A DNA stretch of 64,000 bases from positions 186,001 through 250,000 of the forward strand of contig NZ_JAZGJP010000002.1 of the NCBI RefSeq assembly GCF_036408795.1, given 5' to 3'. Shown here piece after piece: positions 25,132-33,777 of this stretch (position 1 is its first letter; every line of letters starts with the position of its first letter). The translations under genes and the position numbers were made by a program. The DNA comes from Olsenella_L kribbiana (GTDB lineage: Bacteria; Actinomycetota; Coriobacteriia; Coriobacteriales; Atopobiaceae). Below the pieces are notes generated by a model. It was not told the origin of the DNA and ran no database searches. It worked only from the letters and a program-made list of their open reading frames with translations.

Positions 25132-26427
25132 TTACGCCTTTGCGGCGTTCTCCTTCTCTTCCTCCTTCTCCTTTTCGGGCATCGGAAGAATCAGGTTCAT
25201 GATGATGCCGACAAGGGTCGATGTTGCCATGCCCGGCAGGGCATAGTCGCCGATAGGGATGGAGATGCCGGAAGTCTCCATGCCGACACCCAGGATCACG
25301 ACGACCGAGGCGATCATGAGGTTGCGGTTGAGGCCGAAGTCGACCTTGTTCGTAACGTACATACGAAGGCCGTTCGAGGCGATGAGGCCGAAGAGCAGAA
25401 GGCTCACGCCGCCCATGACAGGCGAGGGGATGGAGCGGATGACGGCGGCAAGCTTCGGGCAGAGGCCGCCGATGATGAGAGCAAAGCCTGCCGCATACCA
25501 GAAGACCTGGGTCGAGTAGACGCGGGTCACGGACATGACGCCGATGTTCTCGGCATAGGTCGTGGTCGGAGGACCGCCGAGGAAGCCGGAGATCACGGTC
25601 GAGATGCCGTCACCGGCAAGGGAGCGCGGAAGCATCGGACGGTAGTCCTTGCCGACAATCTCGCCGACAGCAAGAAGGTGACCGATGTGCTCGATTACGA
25701 CGACGAGGGCAACAGGGCCGATGAGGGCGACAGCGCCCCAGTCCCAGACGGGATGATGCAAGGTCGGAAGGCCCACCCAGGCAGCTTCCAGGACAGGCTG
25801 GAAATCGACCATGCCGAGCATGAGGGCAATGACATAGCCGACGATGATAGCGAGAAGGACGGGAATCGTGCCGATGAGGCCGCCCATGCTCGAGAAGATG
25901 ACGGCTGCGAAGAGCGTGATGGCGGCGACGATGGCACCTTCCTGATAGAAGATTGTAGAGCCGTCGGCGGCAGTCGTCTGGAATGCCATCTTCGCTGCTG
26001 TCGCAGAGAGGCCGACGCCGATGACGACCATGACAGAGGCAACGAGGACAGGAGGGAGCAGACGGTCAAGCCAGCCGGTGCCGACAAGCTTGATGATGCC
26101 TGCGACGAGCAGGAAGACGCAGCCTGCAACGACTACGCCGGAAAGCGCTGCATCGAGGCCCTTGCTTGCACCGATGATCACGATCGGGCTGATGAAGGCA
26201 AAGGAGCTGCCGAGGTAGCTCGGAATCTTGTTGCGGGTCACGAGCAGGTAGCAGATCGTGCCGATGCCGGAGCACATGATTGCGAGGTTCGGATCCAGGC
26301 CGGTGAGCACCGGAACGAGCACCGTGGAGCCGAACATGCTCATCATGTGCTGGATGCCGAGGGGGATTGCACGGCTGACGGACACGCGGTCGTCTACGCC
26401 GATGATCTCCCTTTCATGGTGTGCCAT
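25132..26427 (-). CDS. NCS2-family nucleobase permease (uracil/xanthine type)
   Basis: A 431-residue transporter with about 14 spans, importing a nucleobase with protons. The family signature GGPPTTTYAENIGVMSVTRVYS is complete, as are the early GIQHMMSMFGSTVLVP and the helix-8 motif VALVVVIEHIGHLLAVG. UraA-type uracil permeases carry the EHIG glutamate, which favours uracil over xanthine. ATG 26427 has AAAGGAG 4-5 bases upstream; the open frame upstream of it lacks a ribosome site. The tail is Glu/Lys rich (EKEKEEEKENAAKA). Confidence 0.9.
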   Translation of the reverse strand: MAHHEREIIGVDDRVSVSRAIPLGIQHMMSMFGSTVLVPVLTGLDPNLAIMCSGIGTICYLLVTRNKIPSYLGSSFAFISPIVIIGASKGLDAALSGVVVAGCVFLLVAGIIKLVGTGWLDRLLPPVLVASVMVVIGVGLSATAAKMAFQTTAADGSTIFYQEGAIVAAITLFAAVIFSSMGGLIGTIPVLLAIIVGYVIALMLGMVDFQPVLEAAWVGLPTLHHPVWDWGAVALIGPVALVVVIEHIGHLLAVGEIVGKDYRPMLPRSLAGDGISTVISGFLGGPPTTTYAENIGVMSVTRVYSTQVFWYAAGFALIIGGLCPKLAAVIRSIPSPVMGGVSLLLFGLIASNGLRMYVTNKVDFGLNRNLMIASVVVILGVGMETSGISIPIGDYALPGMATSTLVGIIMNLILPMPEKEKEEEKENAAKA

Positions 26428-26765
26428 GAGTCTCCTTTCGAGGGGAGGGAATACGGTCCCTACCACTATAGGGAGCAAGAAGACAGAATGCAGGCAAAGT
26501 GTCGCGCTTTTTACCAAGGAAGGACAATGAAGGACATGCCGCTTGCCGAAGGCGAACGGAAATTCCGGTGATGTTCCCAGAAGTAGAGCAATTCCTGTCA
26601 GATGCCGTATCAGCGCTTATTGCGTGGCTTGTCTGATTGCTGCAAGTTCTTCGCTTATCGATGCAAGGCTCTGATCTGCTGCTAGATGGCCTTCCGTGGT
26701 AGCTTGCAAAATGCATCAGCAGTGTCCGGATGCGGGTGGCGCTTCAAGAGATTGGAGCAAAGCCT
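26428..26765. other. Intergenic stretch between permease and small-peptide locus
   Basis: No gene recognised. It contains the divergent upstream regions of the NCS2 permease and of the small peptide at 26766. No riboswitch or clear promoter was identified; CTATAGT near 26465 on the minus strand is a weak -10 candidate for the permease. Confidence 0.35.
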
Positions 26766-26882
26766 ATGGACCTAGTCCTTGAAATCCTGCAAGCCCTCGC
26801 GCTCTCTGCGGGGATCCTCAAGACCGTCCTCGAGATCGTGGAGGAGGTGGAGAGGATCAGAAGGGAACATAAAGCATCATAA
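26766..26882 (+). CDS. 38-residue hydrophobic/amphipathic peptide, candidate type I toxin
   Basis: An ATG with GGAG 8-9 bases upstream opens a 38-codon frame: MDLVLEILQALALSAGILK, then a Val/Leu/Glu-rich helix ending in a basic-polar tail (RIRREHKAS). It looks like a single short helix with a charged end, as in type I toxins and small membrane peptides. A 23-bp hairpin lies 23 bases after the stop. A consensus-like promoter points back from the far side of that hairpin, so an antisense RNA would overlap the mRNA 3' end. Toxicity is inference; no named family is recognised. Confidence 0.55.
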   Translation: MDLVLEILQALALSAGILKTVLEIVEEVERIRREHKAS

Positions 26883-26899
26883 GGATGACGTACGGAGAT

Positions 26900-26986
26900 G
26901 AATAGAGCCCGGAAGGCGACCGGGCTCCATAAGTCGTAACACCTGCGCCGCCCGCGACCATCAACCCAATCGGGCATTGCTGGTGC
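26900..26986 (-). ncRNA. Candidate antisense RNA (antitoxin-like), module 1
   Basis: Predicted from a minus-strand promoter (-35 27017-27022, -10 26993-26998) and a hairpin GAGCCCGG/CCGGGCTC (26905-26927) followed on that strand by TATTCATC. The transcript, about 85 nt, would be complementary to the 3' untranslated part of the peptide mRNA. Confidence 0.5.
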
Positions 26987-26992
26987 ACCTGT

Positions 26993-27022
26993 ATTGTACC
27001 CGCTTGCGCCATCTAACAGCAA
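26993..27022 (-). promoter_or_regulatory. Promoter of antisense RNA, module 1
   Basis: On the minus strand TTGCTG (27022-27017) and TACAAT (26998-26993) are 18 bases apart. Confidence 0.65.
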
Positions 27023-27107
27023 CGGTGTTGGCATTGCTGCAAGGAATCTTTCGATGTGGTCGCAGGAAACCCGAAACAAGCCTTCAGGAGAACGGGGGAA
27101 GCTTGTT

Positions 27108-27202
27108 CTGTGAGCAGATATGAATGAAGCCCGTAGGCTACCGGGCTTCATTCATATCTGCGCCGTCCACGCCTGCAAACGTGGCTGCGCTGAGATTGGA
27201 GT
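27108..27202 (-). ncRNA. Candidate antisense RNA, module 2
   Basis: Promoter at 27209-27237 reads leftward through GCCACG/CGTGG (small hairpin) and GGCGCAGATATG into a perfect 20-bp inverted repeat (27114-27133 with 27142-27161, loop TAGGCTAC). The hairpin core (AGCCCG/CGGGCT) and the CTGCGCCG flank match module 1. No intact peptide gene faces it. Confidence 0.45.
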
Positions 27203-27208
27203 CCAACC

Positions 27209-27237
27209 AGTGTATCAGCTGGGATAGCTAGCCGCAA
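27209..27237 (-). promoter_or_regulatory. Promoter of antisense RNA, module 2
   Basis: On the minus strand TTGCGG (27237-27232) and TACACT (27214-27209) are 17 bases apart. Confidence 0.6.
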
Positions 27238-27287
27238 TGAAGCCTTCTGGGTTCTGCGAATACATGGGGTGAAGGCAGCAGAAGAAA

Positions 27288-27321
27288 ATGCCTGGATGCA
27301 GCGTGTACTGTATCCAGGCAT
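27288..27321 (-). terminator. Terminator of the Bce-like operon
   Basis: ATGCCTGGAT and ATCCAGGCAT pair perfectly; on the minus strand TTTTCTTC follows. Confidence 0.88.
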
Positions 27322-27342
27322 CTGTATGGTTCTGGAGCGTTC

Positions 27343-29418
27343 CTACAGGGCGTGGCGTGCGCTTCTGATGGCGCCCTTCACGACGCCGTGTGCCATGCGG
27401 TAGGTCAGTGCCAGGTATCCGCCATAGACGAGCGCGAAGATTGCGATGCCGAGGCCGACATTCTCGATGATGCTTGACTGACCGAACATGAGGAGGAGCT
27501 TGTTCACAGCGGCAGTGGCACAGATGCTGTGGGCGATACCGACAATGAGAGGCAGCGCGAAGGCAAAGATGACCTGGGTCCTGAGGGAGGAGAAGATCGT
27601 CTTCTCCGGGCAGCCGAGCTCAGAGAGCGTGCGGTAGCCCATGGCAGAGTCGGAGGCGTTCGAGAGCTGCTGGATTGCAAGGATGGCAGCACAGGCAATG
27701 ACAAGGACAAAGCCGATGTAGATTGCCATGTAGGAGATGAGGCCCGTTGTCGTGGTGCCTTCAAGGGCTGCATTGGTCTTGGTCTCTGAGCCGACGTAGA
27801 GCTCGTCGTTCGAGGCAGCAATCGTATCAGCGAGGTCCTTCACGGCCAGGTCGCCGTTTTCGGTGGAGACGCGGTAGTTGATGTCGAGTGCCCAGCGGTA
27901 GTTCGGGAGCTCTTCAGCGATGTCGTCTGCGACGACGTAGATGCCGGGGGTCTTGCCGATGGCATCGTTCTGGAGGATGCAGGAGTCATCGTCGATCACG
28001 GAGCTGCGGGCAGGGGTGAGCGTTTGTCCTGCTGCGGTGATCGTGAAGCCCTGCTCGAGTGCCGTGTTCACGAAGCTCTCGAGCGTATCCATGTTGCAGA
28101 GATAGAGGTACTGGTCCTCATCGAGCGAGACCGGGTCGAGTCCCTTGAAGGTGCGCAGTGCATTGTAGTCGGAAAGGGAGATGGCTTCCCAGGCAACGGC
28201 CTTCTCGTATCCCTGCGGGATGCTCTTGCCGGTGAAGGCAGACATCTCATTCAGAGAATCGATAGTGAGGTTTCCCTCGCCGTTTGTCATGTATCCGACG
28301 CGGAAGGAGACGGTATCGCCGACAGCATCGAGGTCGACTCCAGCCTGCTTTGCATAAGCTTTCCAGTCGAGCGTCTTCTCCTCAAGGGAGCTTCCGACGA
28401 CGCCGATCGATGCATCGAAGGGGACGCCTGCCTCATAGGACTTGTTGAGCGTCGCGCAGATGCTCATGCCTGATGTCATTGCCGTCATCGCGAAGAAGAG
28501 GATGAGAGCGATAAGTCCCATGGATGCAGCTGCCGTATTGATGCGGGAGGCGATCTGGCGGGTCGTGAACATGTGGAGGCCTGACCAGTAGTGCTTCTTC
28601 ATGCGCTGGAGGATGAGCGTGATGCCGCCTGCAAAGCCATAGAAGAAGATGAACGTGCCAGCAACGACAAGTGCGGTCGTGACAAGGAAGTCATTGGTCG
28701 TCGTCTGTCCCGGCTCGGGGTTGGAGCCGCCGAGAGGGAAGCCCTGGGTCGTGAGGCGCCAGTAGGCGTATCCCATGAGCACAAGGCCAAGTGCGGTGAG
28801 GACGAAGGAGAGCGGCAGATGCCTTACGAACTGCTTCTCGTTCTTCCTGCCTGCGCTCATGAGGTCGATGAGATGCACGCGGGAGAGCGTGATGGAGTTC
28901 ATGACCATCATGACGAGGAAGGTGATGGCAAAGCAGAAGAACGTGAGTGCCAGCGCATCGGGGGAGAAGAAGAAACGGAAGTTGTCGACCTTCGTCGCGA
29001 ACATGTCTGCCGTGACGAAGAGGAGGAGCTGGGAGATGAGGGCACCGAGTGCGATGCCGACAATGAAGGAGATGAGGGCGACCATAAGGGTCTCGAGCGT
29101 GAGGATGGCGTTTACCTGTCCGGCACGCATGCCGAGGACCTGGTAGAGGCCGAGCTCCTTCTTCCTTCTGCGCATCAGGAAGTTGTTTGCATAGACCATG
29201 AGGAAGCCCATGATGACAGCGAGGAAGACTGTGAGGCCGTGCATGATCTCGCCTACCTGCTTCAGGACATCGGAGAGCGAGTTCGACAGGAAGTCTGCCT
29301 GCACGGAGATCGTGTTGAATGCATAGAAGACGGCGACGCCCATGACGAGCGTCAGGAAGTACACGGCATAGTCATGCATGAGCTTGCGCATGTTGCCGAA
29401 GGCAAGCTTAGCGAGCAT
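27343..29418 (-). CDS. ABC transporter permease, BceB/FtsX type
   Basis: A 691-residue FtsX-domain permease with about ten membrane spans and a large extracytoplasmic domain (roughly residues 320-560) between the later spans, the layout of BceB-type peptide-antibiotic detoxification permeases. The N terminus MLAKLAFGNMRKLMHDYAVYF and the MRRRKKELGLYQVLGM elbow are characteristic. Its start overlaps the ATPase gene by 11 bases. In known Bce systems the permease senses bacitracin-like peptides and relays the signal to the cognate kinase; the ligand here is unknown. Confidence 0.88.
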   Translation of the reverse strand: MLAKLAFGNMRKLMHDYAVYFLTLVMGVAVFYAFNTISVQADFLSNSLSDVLKQVGEIMHGLTVFLAVIMGFLMVYANNFLMRRRKKELGLYQVLGMRAGQVNAILTLETLMVALISFIVGIALGALISQLLLFVTADMFATKVDNFRFFFSPDALALTFFCFAITFLVMMVMNSITLSRVHLIDLMSAGRKNEKQFVRHLPLSFVLTALGLVLMGYAYWRLTTQGFPLGGSNPEPGQTTTNDFLVTTALVVAGTFIFFYGFAGGITLILQRMKKHYWSGLHMFTTRQIASRINTAAASMGLIALILFFAMTAMTSGMSICATLNKSYEAGVPFDASIGVVGSSLEEKTLDWKAYAKQAGVDLDAVGDTVSFRVGYMTNGEGNLTIDSLNEMSAFTGKSIPQGYEKAVAWEAISLSDYNALRTFKGLDPVSLDEDQYLYLCNMDTLESFVNTALEQGFTITAAGQTLTPARSSVIDDDSCILQNDAIGKTPGIYVVADDIAEELPNYRWALDINYRVSTENGDLAVKDLADTIAASNDELYVGSETKTNAALEGTTTTGLISYMAIYIGFVLVIACAAILAIQQLSNASDSAMGYRTLSELGCPEKTIFSSLRTQVIFAFALPLIVGIAHSICATAAVNKLLLMFGQSSIIENVGLGIAIFALVYGGYLALTYRMAHGVVKGAIRSARHAL

Positions 29419-30220
29419 CGTCGACCCCTCCCTGGACTGCTACGACCTGCATGATCTTCTCGAAGAACTCGCGGCGGGTATCTGCTCCGCGCACGAGCTC
29501 GCAGAAGACCTTGCCGTCACGGATGAAGAGGACCCTCCTGCAGAACGAGGCTGCCGTCTCGTCGTGTGTCACCATGAGCACTGTTGCCTTCTGGGCGCGG
29601 TTGATGGCGTCGAGGCTCTCGAGCAGGAGCTTCGCGTTCTTGGAATCGAGGGCTCCTGTCGGCTCGTCTGCAAGCACGAGCTGGGGGCGTGTCACAAGCG
29701 CACGGGCGCAGGCGATGCGCTGGCGCTGGCCGCCGGACATCTGGTAGGGATACTTGTCGAGGACCTCGGCAACACCCAAGGACTTTGCAATGGCCTCGAC
29801 GGATTTCAGGATCTGGTCTGCCGGTACATGCCCGATCGTGAGCGGCAGCGCGATGTTCTCGCGGGCTGTGAGCGTGTCGAGCAGGTTCGAGTCCTGGAAG
29901 ATGAAGCCGAGCTGGGTGCGGCGGAAGTCGGCAAGACCTGAGCGGGAGATGCGTGCCGTATCGGTGCCTGCGATGCGGATTGTGCCCGAGGTCGGCGTAT
30001 CGATCGTGGCAATGCAGTTCAGAAGCGTCGACTTGCCGGAACCGGACGGGCCCATGATTGCGACGAGGTCGCCGCGCTGCACCGTGAGGCTGACGCCGTT
30101 CAGAGCCTTCGTCGAGGCATTCTTGCCGCCGTAGACCTTCGTGAGGGCAGAGATCTCGAGGACAGGCGATGTGCTGTCGTGGACAAAGGCGGATCTGGCT
30201 CCCTGGAGATGGCGAGGCAT
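29408..30220 (-). CDS. ABC transporter ATP-binding protein, BceA type
   Basis: A 270-residue ATPase. Walker A GPSGSGKSTLLN, signature MSGGQRQRIACARAL, Walker B LVLADEPTGALDS and the H-loop MVTHDE are all present, in the LolD/MacB/BceA style. ATG 30220 has AAGGAG 7 bases upstream; the 12 extra upstream codons have none. It is separated from the kinase gene by an 87-base gap holding a response-regulator-type operator, so the transporter genes likely have their own inducible promoter. Confidence 0.92.
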   Translation of the reverse strand: MPRHLQGARSAFVHDSTSPVLEISALTKVYGGKNASTKALNGVSLTVQRGDLVAIMGPSGSGKSTLLNCIATIDTPTSGTIRIAGTDTARISRSGLADFRRTQLGFIFQDSNLLDTLTARENIALPLTIGHVPADQILKSVEAIAKSLGVAEVLDKYPYQMSGGQRQRIACARALVTRPQLVLADEPTGALDSKNAKLLLESLDAINRAQKATVLMVTHDETAASFCRRVLFIRDGKVFCELVRGADTRREFFEKIMQVVAVQGGVDDAR

Positions 30221-30255
30221 GGTGGACTCCTTCTTTCGTGTTGCTTTCTGTCGCA

Positions 30256-30322
30256 ATCATATTCGCCGAAAGAAGCTTGGACTGCCATCGAAGCCACTTA
30301 CACTGCCTTACAGTTCTGTAAG
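30256..30322 (-). promoter_or_regulatory. Putative response-regulator operator and promoter for the Bce-like transporter
   Basis: Plus-strand view: TTACA at 30298 and 30308 (10-bp period) and CTTACAG-TT-CTGTAAG (30307-30322), overlapping the kinase stop codon. A minus-strand -10 TATGAT (30261-30256) follows with no good -35, placing the repeats about 50-60 bases upstream of the start, as for an activator. Confidence 0.55.
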
Positions 30323-31375
30323 CTTGGTTCCTTCCTCGAAACGGGAGCGCTCCTGCGGGAAGACAATCTCGAAGGCCGTACCCTTTCCTTCCCTCGAGCG
30401 CACAGAGACGGAAAGGCCCATCTTTTGGCAGAGAGTTCTGACGAGGTAGAGCCCCATGCCGGTTGCCTTGCCGTGGCTGCGTCCGTTCTCGCCGGTAAAT
30501 CCCCGCTCGAAGATGCGGGGAAGATCTGCCTCGGATATGCCGCAGCCATTGTCGGCCACCTTGAGCACCGCATGCTCGTTCGCCGTTCCTGCTTCCTCGA
30601 TGCGTGCAGAGAACGAGATCTGGGGATTCTTTGCCTGCCGGTACTTCACGGCGTTGTCGATGAGCTGGCCCAGGATGAAGTCCATCCACTTCGGGTCGCA
30701 GATGAGGACAGGGGAGGTGCCGTCTTGAACGATGAGCCCTGACATATCCACAGCCATATGGGCCTCGATGAGCGTGCGGGCACGGGAGCGTACGGCCTCC
30801 TTCACGAGGCTGTCTGCCGGTACGCTCCTGACGAGATAGTCCTTCTCGACAGAGGTGCTCCTCGCATAGTAGAGTGCCTGCTCGACATAGGAATCGATCC
30901 GGGCGATCTCGCGGGATACGGCTGCGGTATCGGGGGCGTCGGCATTGGCAAGCATGAGGCGCACTGCTGCAAGCGGCGTCTTGATTTCGTGCACCCAGGT
31001 CTCGACGTACTGGCGGTATTCCTCGACCGCAGCCTCTGCCTCATGGCTATCTGCCTGGGCAGCTCTGGCCAGGCTCTGCATGGCCTGCCAGGAGAGCTCG
31101 CCTTCAGGATATGAGGGCTCCTCGATGCTTCTGGCATAGGCAAGGGTATCGGGGCCTTCGTCTGCAAGCACTTCGAGATCGTGCATATACCGGCGGCTTC
31201 GCGCGTAGCCCCAGAGGAAAGGCACGGCTTCGAGGATGACGGCAATGATGAGGATGAGGATCGTGCCATCGGTGCTGACGCCGAGAGGCAGAAGCAGGGC
31301 TCCCAGAGCAGCGAGCAGGATGAGGCTTGCAGCAAGGCGCAGGGCATGGCTTCTCATGTAGGCAGCAAAGTTCAT
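30308..31375 (-). CDS. Sensor histidine kinase, BceS-like intramembrane-sensing type
   Basis: A 355-residue kinase with two N-terminal spans joined by a very short loop (residues about 10-60) and no extracellular sensor domain, typical of BceS. The H-box is WVHEIKTPLAAV with H129; the N-box is QLIDNAVKYRQ; G-boxes appear as VADNGCGIS and GKATGMGLYLVRTL. Its ATG overlaps the response-regulator stop (ATGA), so the two are translationally coupled. Confidence 0.9.
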   Translation of the reverse strand: MNFAAYMRSHALRLAASLILLAALGALLLPLGVSTDGTILILIIAVILEAVPFLWGYARSRRYMHDLEVLADEGPDTLAYARSIEEPSYPEGELSWQAMQSLARAAQADSHEAEAAVEEYRQYVETWVHEIKTPLAAVRLMLANADAPDTAAVSREIARIDSYVEQALYYARSTSVEKDYLVRSVPADSLVKEAVRSRARTLIEAHMAVDMSGLIVQDGTSPVLICDPKWMDFILGQLIDNAVKYRQAKNPQISFSARIEEAGTANEHAVLKVADNGCGISEADLPRIFERGFTGENGRSHGKATGMGLYLVRTLCQKMGLSVSVRSREGKGTAFEIVFPQERSRFEEGTKLTEL

Positions 31376-32052
31376 GCCTGCTCCAGCCTGAGCGCGTAGC
31401 CCTGGCCACGGAATGTGACAACGGCAGACTTGAGCCCCAGGCGCGAGAGCGTCTGGCGGAGCCTGTTCACGTTCACGGTCAGCGTGTTGTCGTCGACGAA
31501 GGCATCGCTTGTCCAGAGGGCTTCCATGAGGTCCTCGCGGGAGCAGATGCCGCCCTTCTTCCTCATGAGCTGTTCCAGAATCCTGAGCTCGTTCCGCGAG
31601 AGCTCGACGGTCTTGCCAGCGTAGCTTGCCTCGGAGCGTACGGTGTCGAGTGCAAGTCCTCCCTCCGAGAGCACAGCAGACGGCGCCTGGCTCTTGCCAC
31701 GGCGAAGAAGCGCATCAAGGTGTGCGAGGATGAGCTGCGGATTGGCAGACTTCTGGACGAAGTTGTCTGCTCCCATCGTGAGCGCCATGAGCTCGTCGAG
31801 CTCTGAAGTGCGGCTTGTGAGCACCATGAGGGGAACCTGACTCTGCTGGCGGAGCGCCCTTGCCACATACTGGCCATCGGTGCCCGGAAGGCCGAGGTCC
31901 AGGACCACGGCATCAGGCTCTGCGGCGAGGATGTCTTCCGGCAGGTGGTCGAAGCACTCGAGCGCCGTGACCTCATGTCCTGCGTGCTCGAGCAGGAGCG
32001 CGAGCTGGGCGCGTACGGCAGGGTCGTCCTCGACCAGGCAGATTTTTGCCAT
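31372..32052 (-). CDS. OmpR-family response regulator, BceR-like
   Basis: A 226-residue regulator: receiver domain with D9/D10 and phospho-acceptor D52 (VVLDLGLPGTDG), then a winged-helix output domain (LSRNELRILEQLMRKKGGICSRE, DNTLTVNVNRLRQTL). ATG 32052 has AGGAGGAG immediately upstream; the 33 codons before it lack a site. It heads the regulator-kinase pair and presumably binds the TTACA repeats before the transporter genes. Confidence 0.92.
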   Translation of the reverse strand: MAKICLVEDDPAVRAQLALLLEHAGHEVTALECFDHLPEDILAAEPDAVVLDLGLPGTDGQYVARALRQQSQVPLMVLTSRTSELDELMALTMGADNFVQKSANPQLILAHLDALLRRGKSQAPSAVLSEGGLALDTVRSEASYAGKTVELSRNELRILEQLMRKKGGICSREDLMEALWTSDAFVDDNTLTVNVNRLRQTLSRLGLKSAVVTFRGQGYALRLEQA

Positions 32053-32156
32053 CTCTCCTCCTAGGCGTCGTCTCTTTCTCCATACCTTAGCGCAAGAGGG
32101 CAGATATGGTGAGCCAGCAGAAGGCAGGTGCTGTTCTCTTCGTTCTGCCACGTATC

Positions 32157-32168
32157 AAACAGCTGTTT
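32157..32168 (+). promoter_or_regulatory. Palindrome upstream of the tetR gene
   Basis: AAACAG-CTGTTT is a perfect 12-bp palindrome about 95 bases before the TetR start, between two divergent regulators. It is a possible operator. Confidence 0.35.
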
Positions 32169-32263
32169 TTGGGAAAAACGACACTAGGTGAAATTGCGAC
32201 AGGTGCTACCCCTCATGTCTTAAGGCTGCCCTGTCGCCATATGCGGTCTGGAAGGAGAGCCAG

Positions 32264-32959
32264 ATGGCTGATGTGCCGGAAGAGGAAACGCCCAAAGAGA
32301 CGGCTGAAGCAAAACCGAAGCGTCAGGTGAAGAGGAGCCCTGAGGGCAGCAACAGGAACTCTCTGCGCTCCCTCCATCTTCTCGAGCAGAGCTACCTCTC
32401 TCTCATCATGAAGAAGCCGTCTGACAAGATCACGGTCGCAGACATCACGCGCGAGGCAGGCCTCAACAGAGGCACGTTCTACGCCCACTTCAGCTCGGTC
32501 TCAGAGCTCGAAGCCTATGTCCTCCAGGAGCTCGTGGACCGCTTCATGAGCATCGGCACAAGCTGGTTCGATATCTCCTTCGTGCAGGATCCCGAGCCCC
32601 TCTTGAAGAAGGTCGGCGCCTTCGTCGAGGAGCACCGCGAGCTCATCCAGACGATCCGCCAGAACTCGGCCACGAACCCCTTCACCGTGGCGCTCGAGCA
32701 GAACCTGAAGCGCCGCATCCGCGATGAGATCGTGCATGCCTATGCAGATGACAAGGAAGCGCTGACGCTTGCCCTCATCTCGACCGACTATGTGATGCAC
32801 GGAATACTCAGCGTCTATGACTCCTGGCTCTTCGGTTCCTATACTGACCAGACGCTCGATGAGGTGAACGAGATGCTCGAGCGCCTCATCAAGGGCACCG
32901 GCGTCATGATCCAGCAGCGTGCTCAGATGGACACCCAGGACGCAGGACGCAGATGCTAG
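32264..32959 (+). CDS. TetR-family transcriptional regulator
   Basis: A 231-residue regulator with an unusual charged N-terminal extension of about 35 residues (PEEETPKETAEAKPKRQVKR). The TetR helix-turn-helix follows: ITVADITREAGLNRGTFYAHFSSVSELEAYV. The ligand-binding half resembles TetR C-33/FasR-like domains but is not diagnostic. GAAGGAG lies 6 bases before the ATG. Its stop overlaps the convergent hydrolase stop by 3 bases. Confidence 0.88.
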   Translation: MADVPEEETPKETAEAKPKRQVKRSPEGSNRNSLRSLHLLEQSYLSLIMKKPSDKITVADITREAGLNRGTFYAHFSSVSELEAYVLQELVDRFMSIGTSWFDISFVQDPEPLLKKVGAFVEEHRELIQTIRQNSATNPFTVALEQNLKRRIRDEIVHAYADDKEALTLALISTDYVMHGILSVYDSWLFGSYTDQTLDEVNEMLERLIKGTGVMIQQRAQMDTQDAGRRC

Positions 32960-33777
32960 CTGACTGAGAGCGTTCCAGCGAAATCGGCAATCGCCGAAGC
33001 TGCAAAGTCGAGCTGCTCTGCGTTCGTAATCTCAGGCATGCCGTCTCCCTCCTGCAGGCCATAGCTTCCGAAGTAGGAGTGGATGCCACCAGGAATGATG
33101 AGCTCGGTATAGCCTGAAGGCAGGTTCTCAAGGCATTCCTCGTATTTCGTCCTGTTGAGGACACCATCATGCTCTCCGTACATGAGGAGCACGGAAAGAC
33201 TGCTGCTGCTTATGTCTGAAGTCTCGTAGGCGCCCAGGAGCACGAGCCCCCGATAGCTCTCCTCATGCCCTGCAACATAGGAGCCTGCCATGGCACCACC
33301 AAGCGAATGGCCGCCGATGAGCCAAGGGAGTGCCGAGGAATCCTCTCCTGCGTCCGAGAGCGCCTCTTCGAGCTCGGGCCTGGCGTGGTCTGCGGCATTG
33401 GGTGCGAGCACGGCAAGGTTTTCCGGCATCTTCACGAGCACGCAGGCAACGCCTCGATCGGCAAGACGTGCGAGGAGCGGTGCATAGGCGGTCGCCTCGA
33501 CCTTGCCGCCTGGGTAGAAGACGAAGGCAGCATCTGCGTTCTTGGGCACGAAAAACACGTCGCCGCTGTCGAGCGTCGTCACCGTGACATCTGTGGTGGA
33601 GGCAAGTGCCTCCTGTGCCTCGGGTTCCGCATGATAGTAGCCCGAGGCATAGATATGGATGCCGAGGGCTAAAGCCATAGCGACAGCTGCAAGGACAATG
33701 AGGATGGTCCTGAGTATATGGCGGCGAGGCTTCTTCGATGCCTTCTTCTCTGCCTTGTCCTTTCCAGACCACTTCAT
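32956..33777 (-). CDS. Membrane-anchored alpha/beta hydrolase
   Basis: A 273-residue protein with a lysine-rich cytoplasmic start, one span (ILRTILIVLAAVAMALALG) and an extracytoplasmic alpha/beta-hydrolase domain. The nucleophile elbow is GGHSLGGAMAG; a late acidic residue in MYGEHDGVLN and the His of PGGIHSYFGSYG complete a plausible triad. It matches the PF12695 type. ATG 33777 overlaps the upstream SGNH hydrolase stop (ATGA), and GGAAGGA precedes it. The substrate is unknown. Confidence 0.85.
   Translation of the reverse strand: MKWSGKDKAEKKASKKPRRHILRTILIVLAAVAMALALGIHIYASGYYHAEPEAQEALASTTDVTVTTLDSGDVFFVPKNADAAFVFYPGGKVEATAYAPLLARLADRGVACVLVKMPENLAVLAPNAADHARPELEEALSDAGEDSSALPWLIGGHSLGGAMAGSYVAGHEESYRGLVLLGAYETSDISSSSLSVLLMYGEHDGVLNRTKYEECLENLPSGYTELIIPGGIHSYFGSYGLQEGDGMPEITNAEQLDFAASAIADFAGTLSVS

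Noticed and set aside
25015..26571. A 518-codon plus-strand frame opposite the NCS2 permease
   Set aside because: Very Asp/His/Glu/Arg-rich shadow of a membrane-protein gene; no ribosome site or domain.
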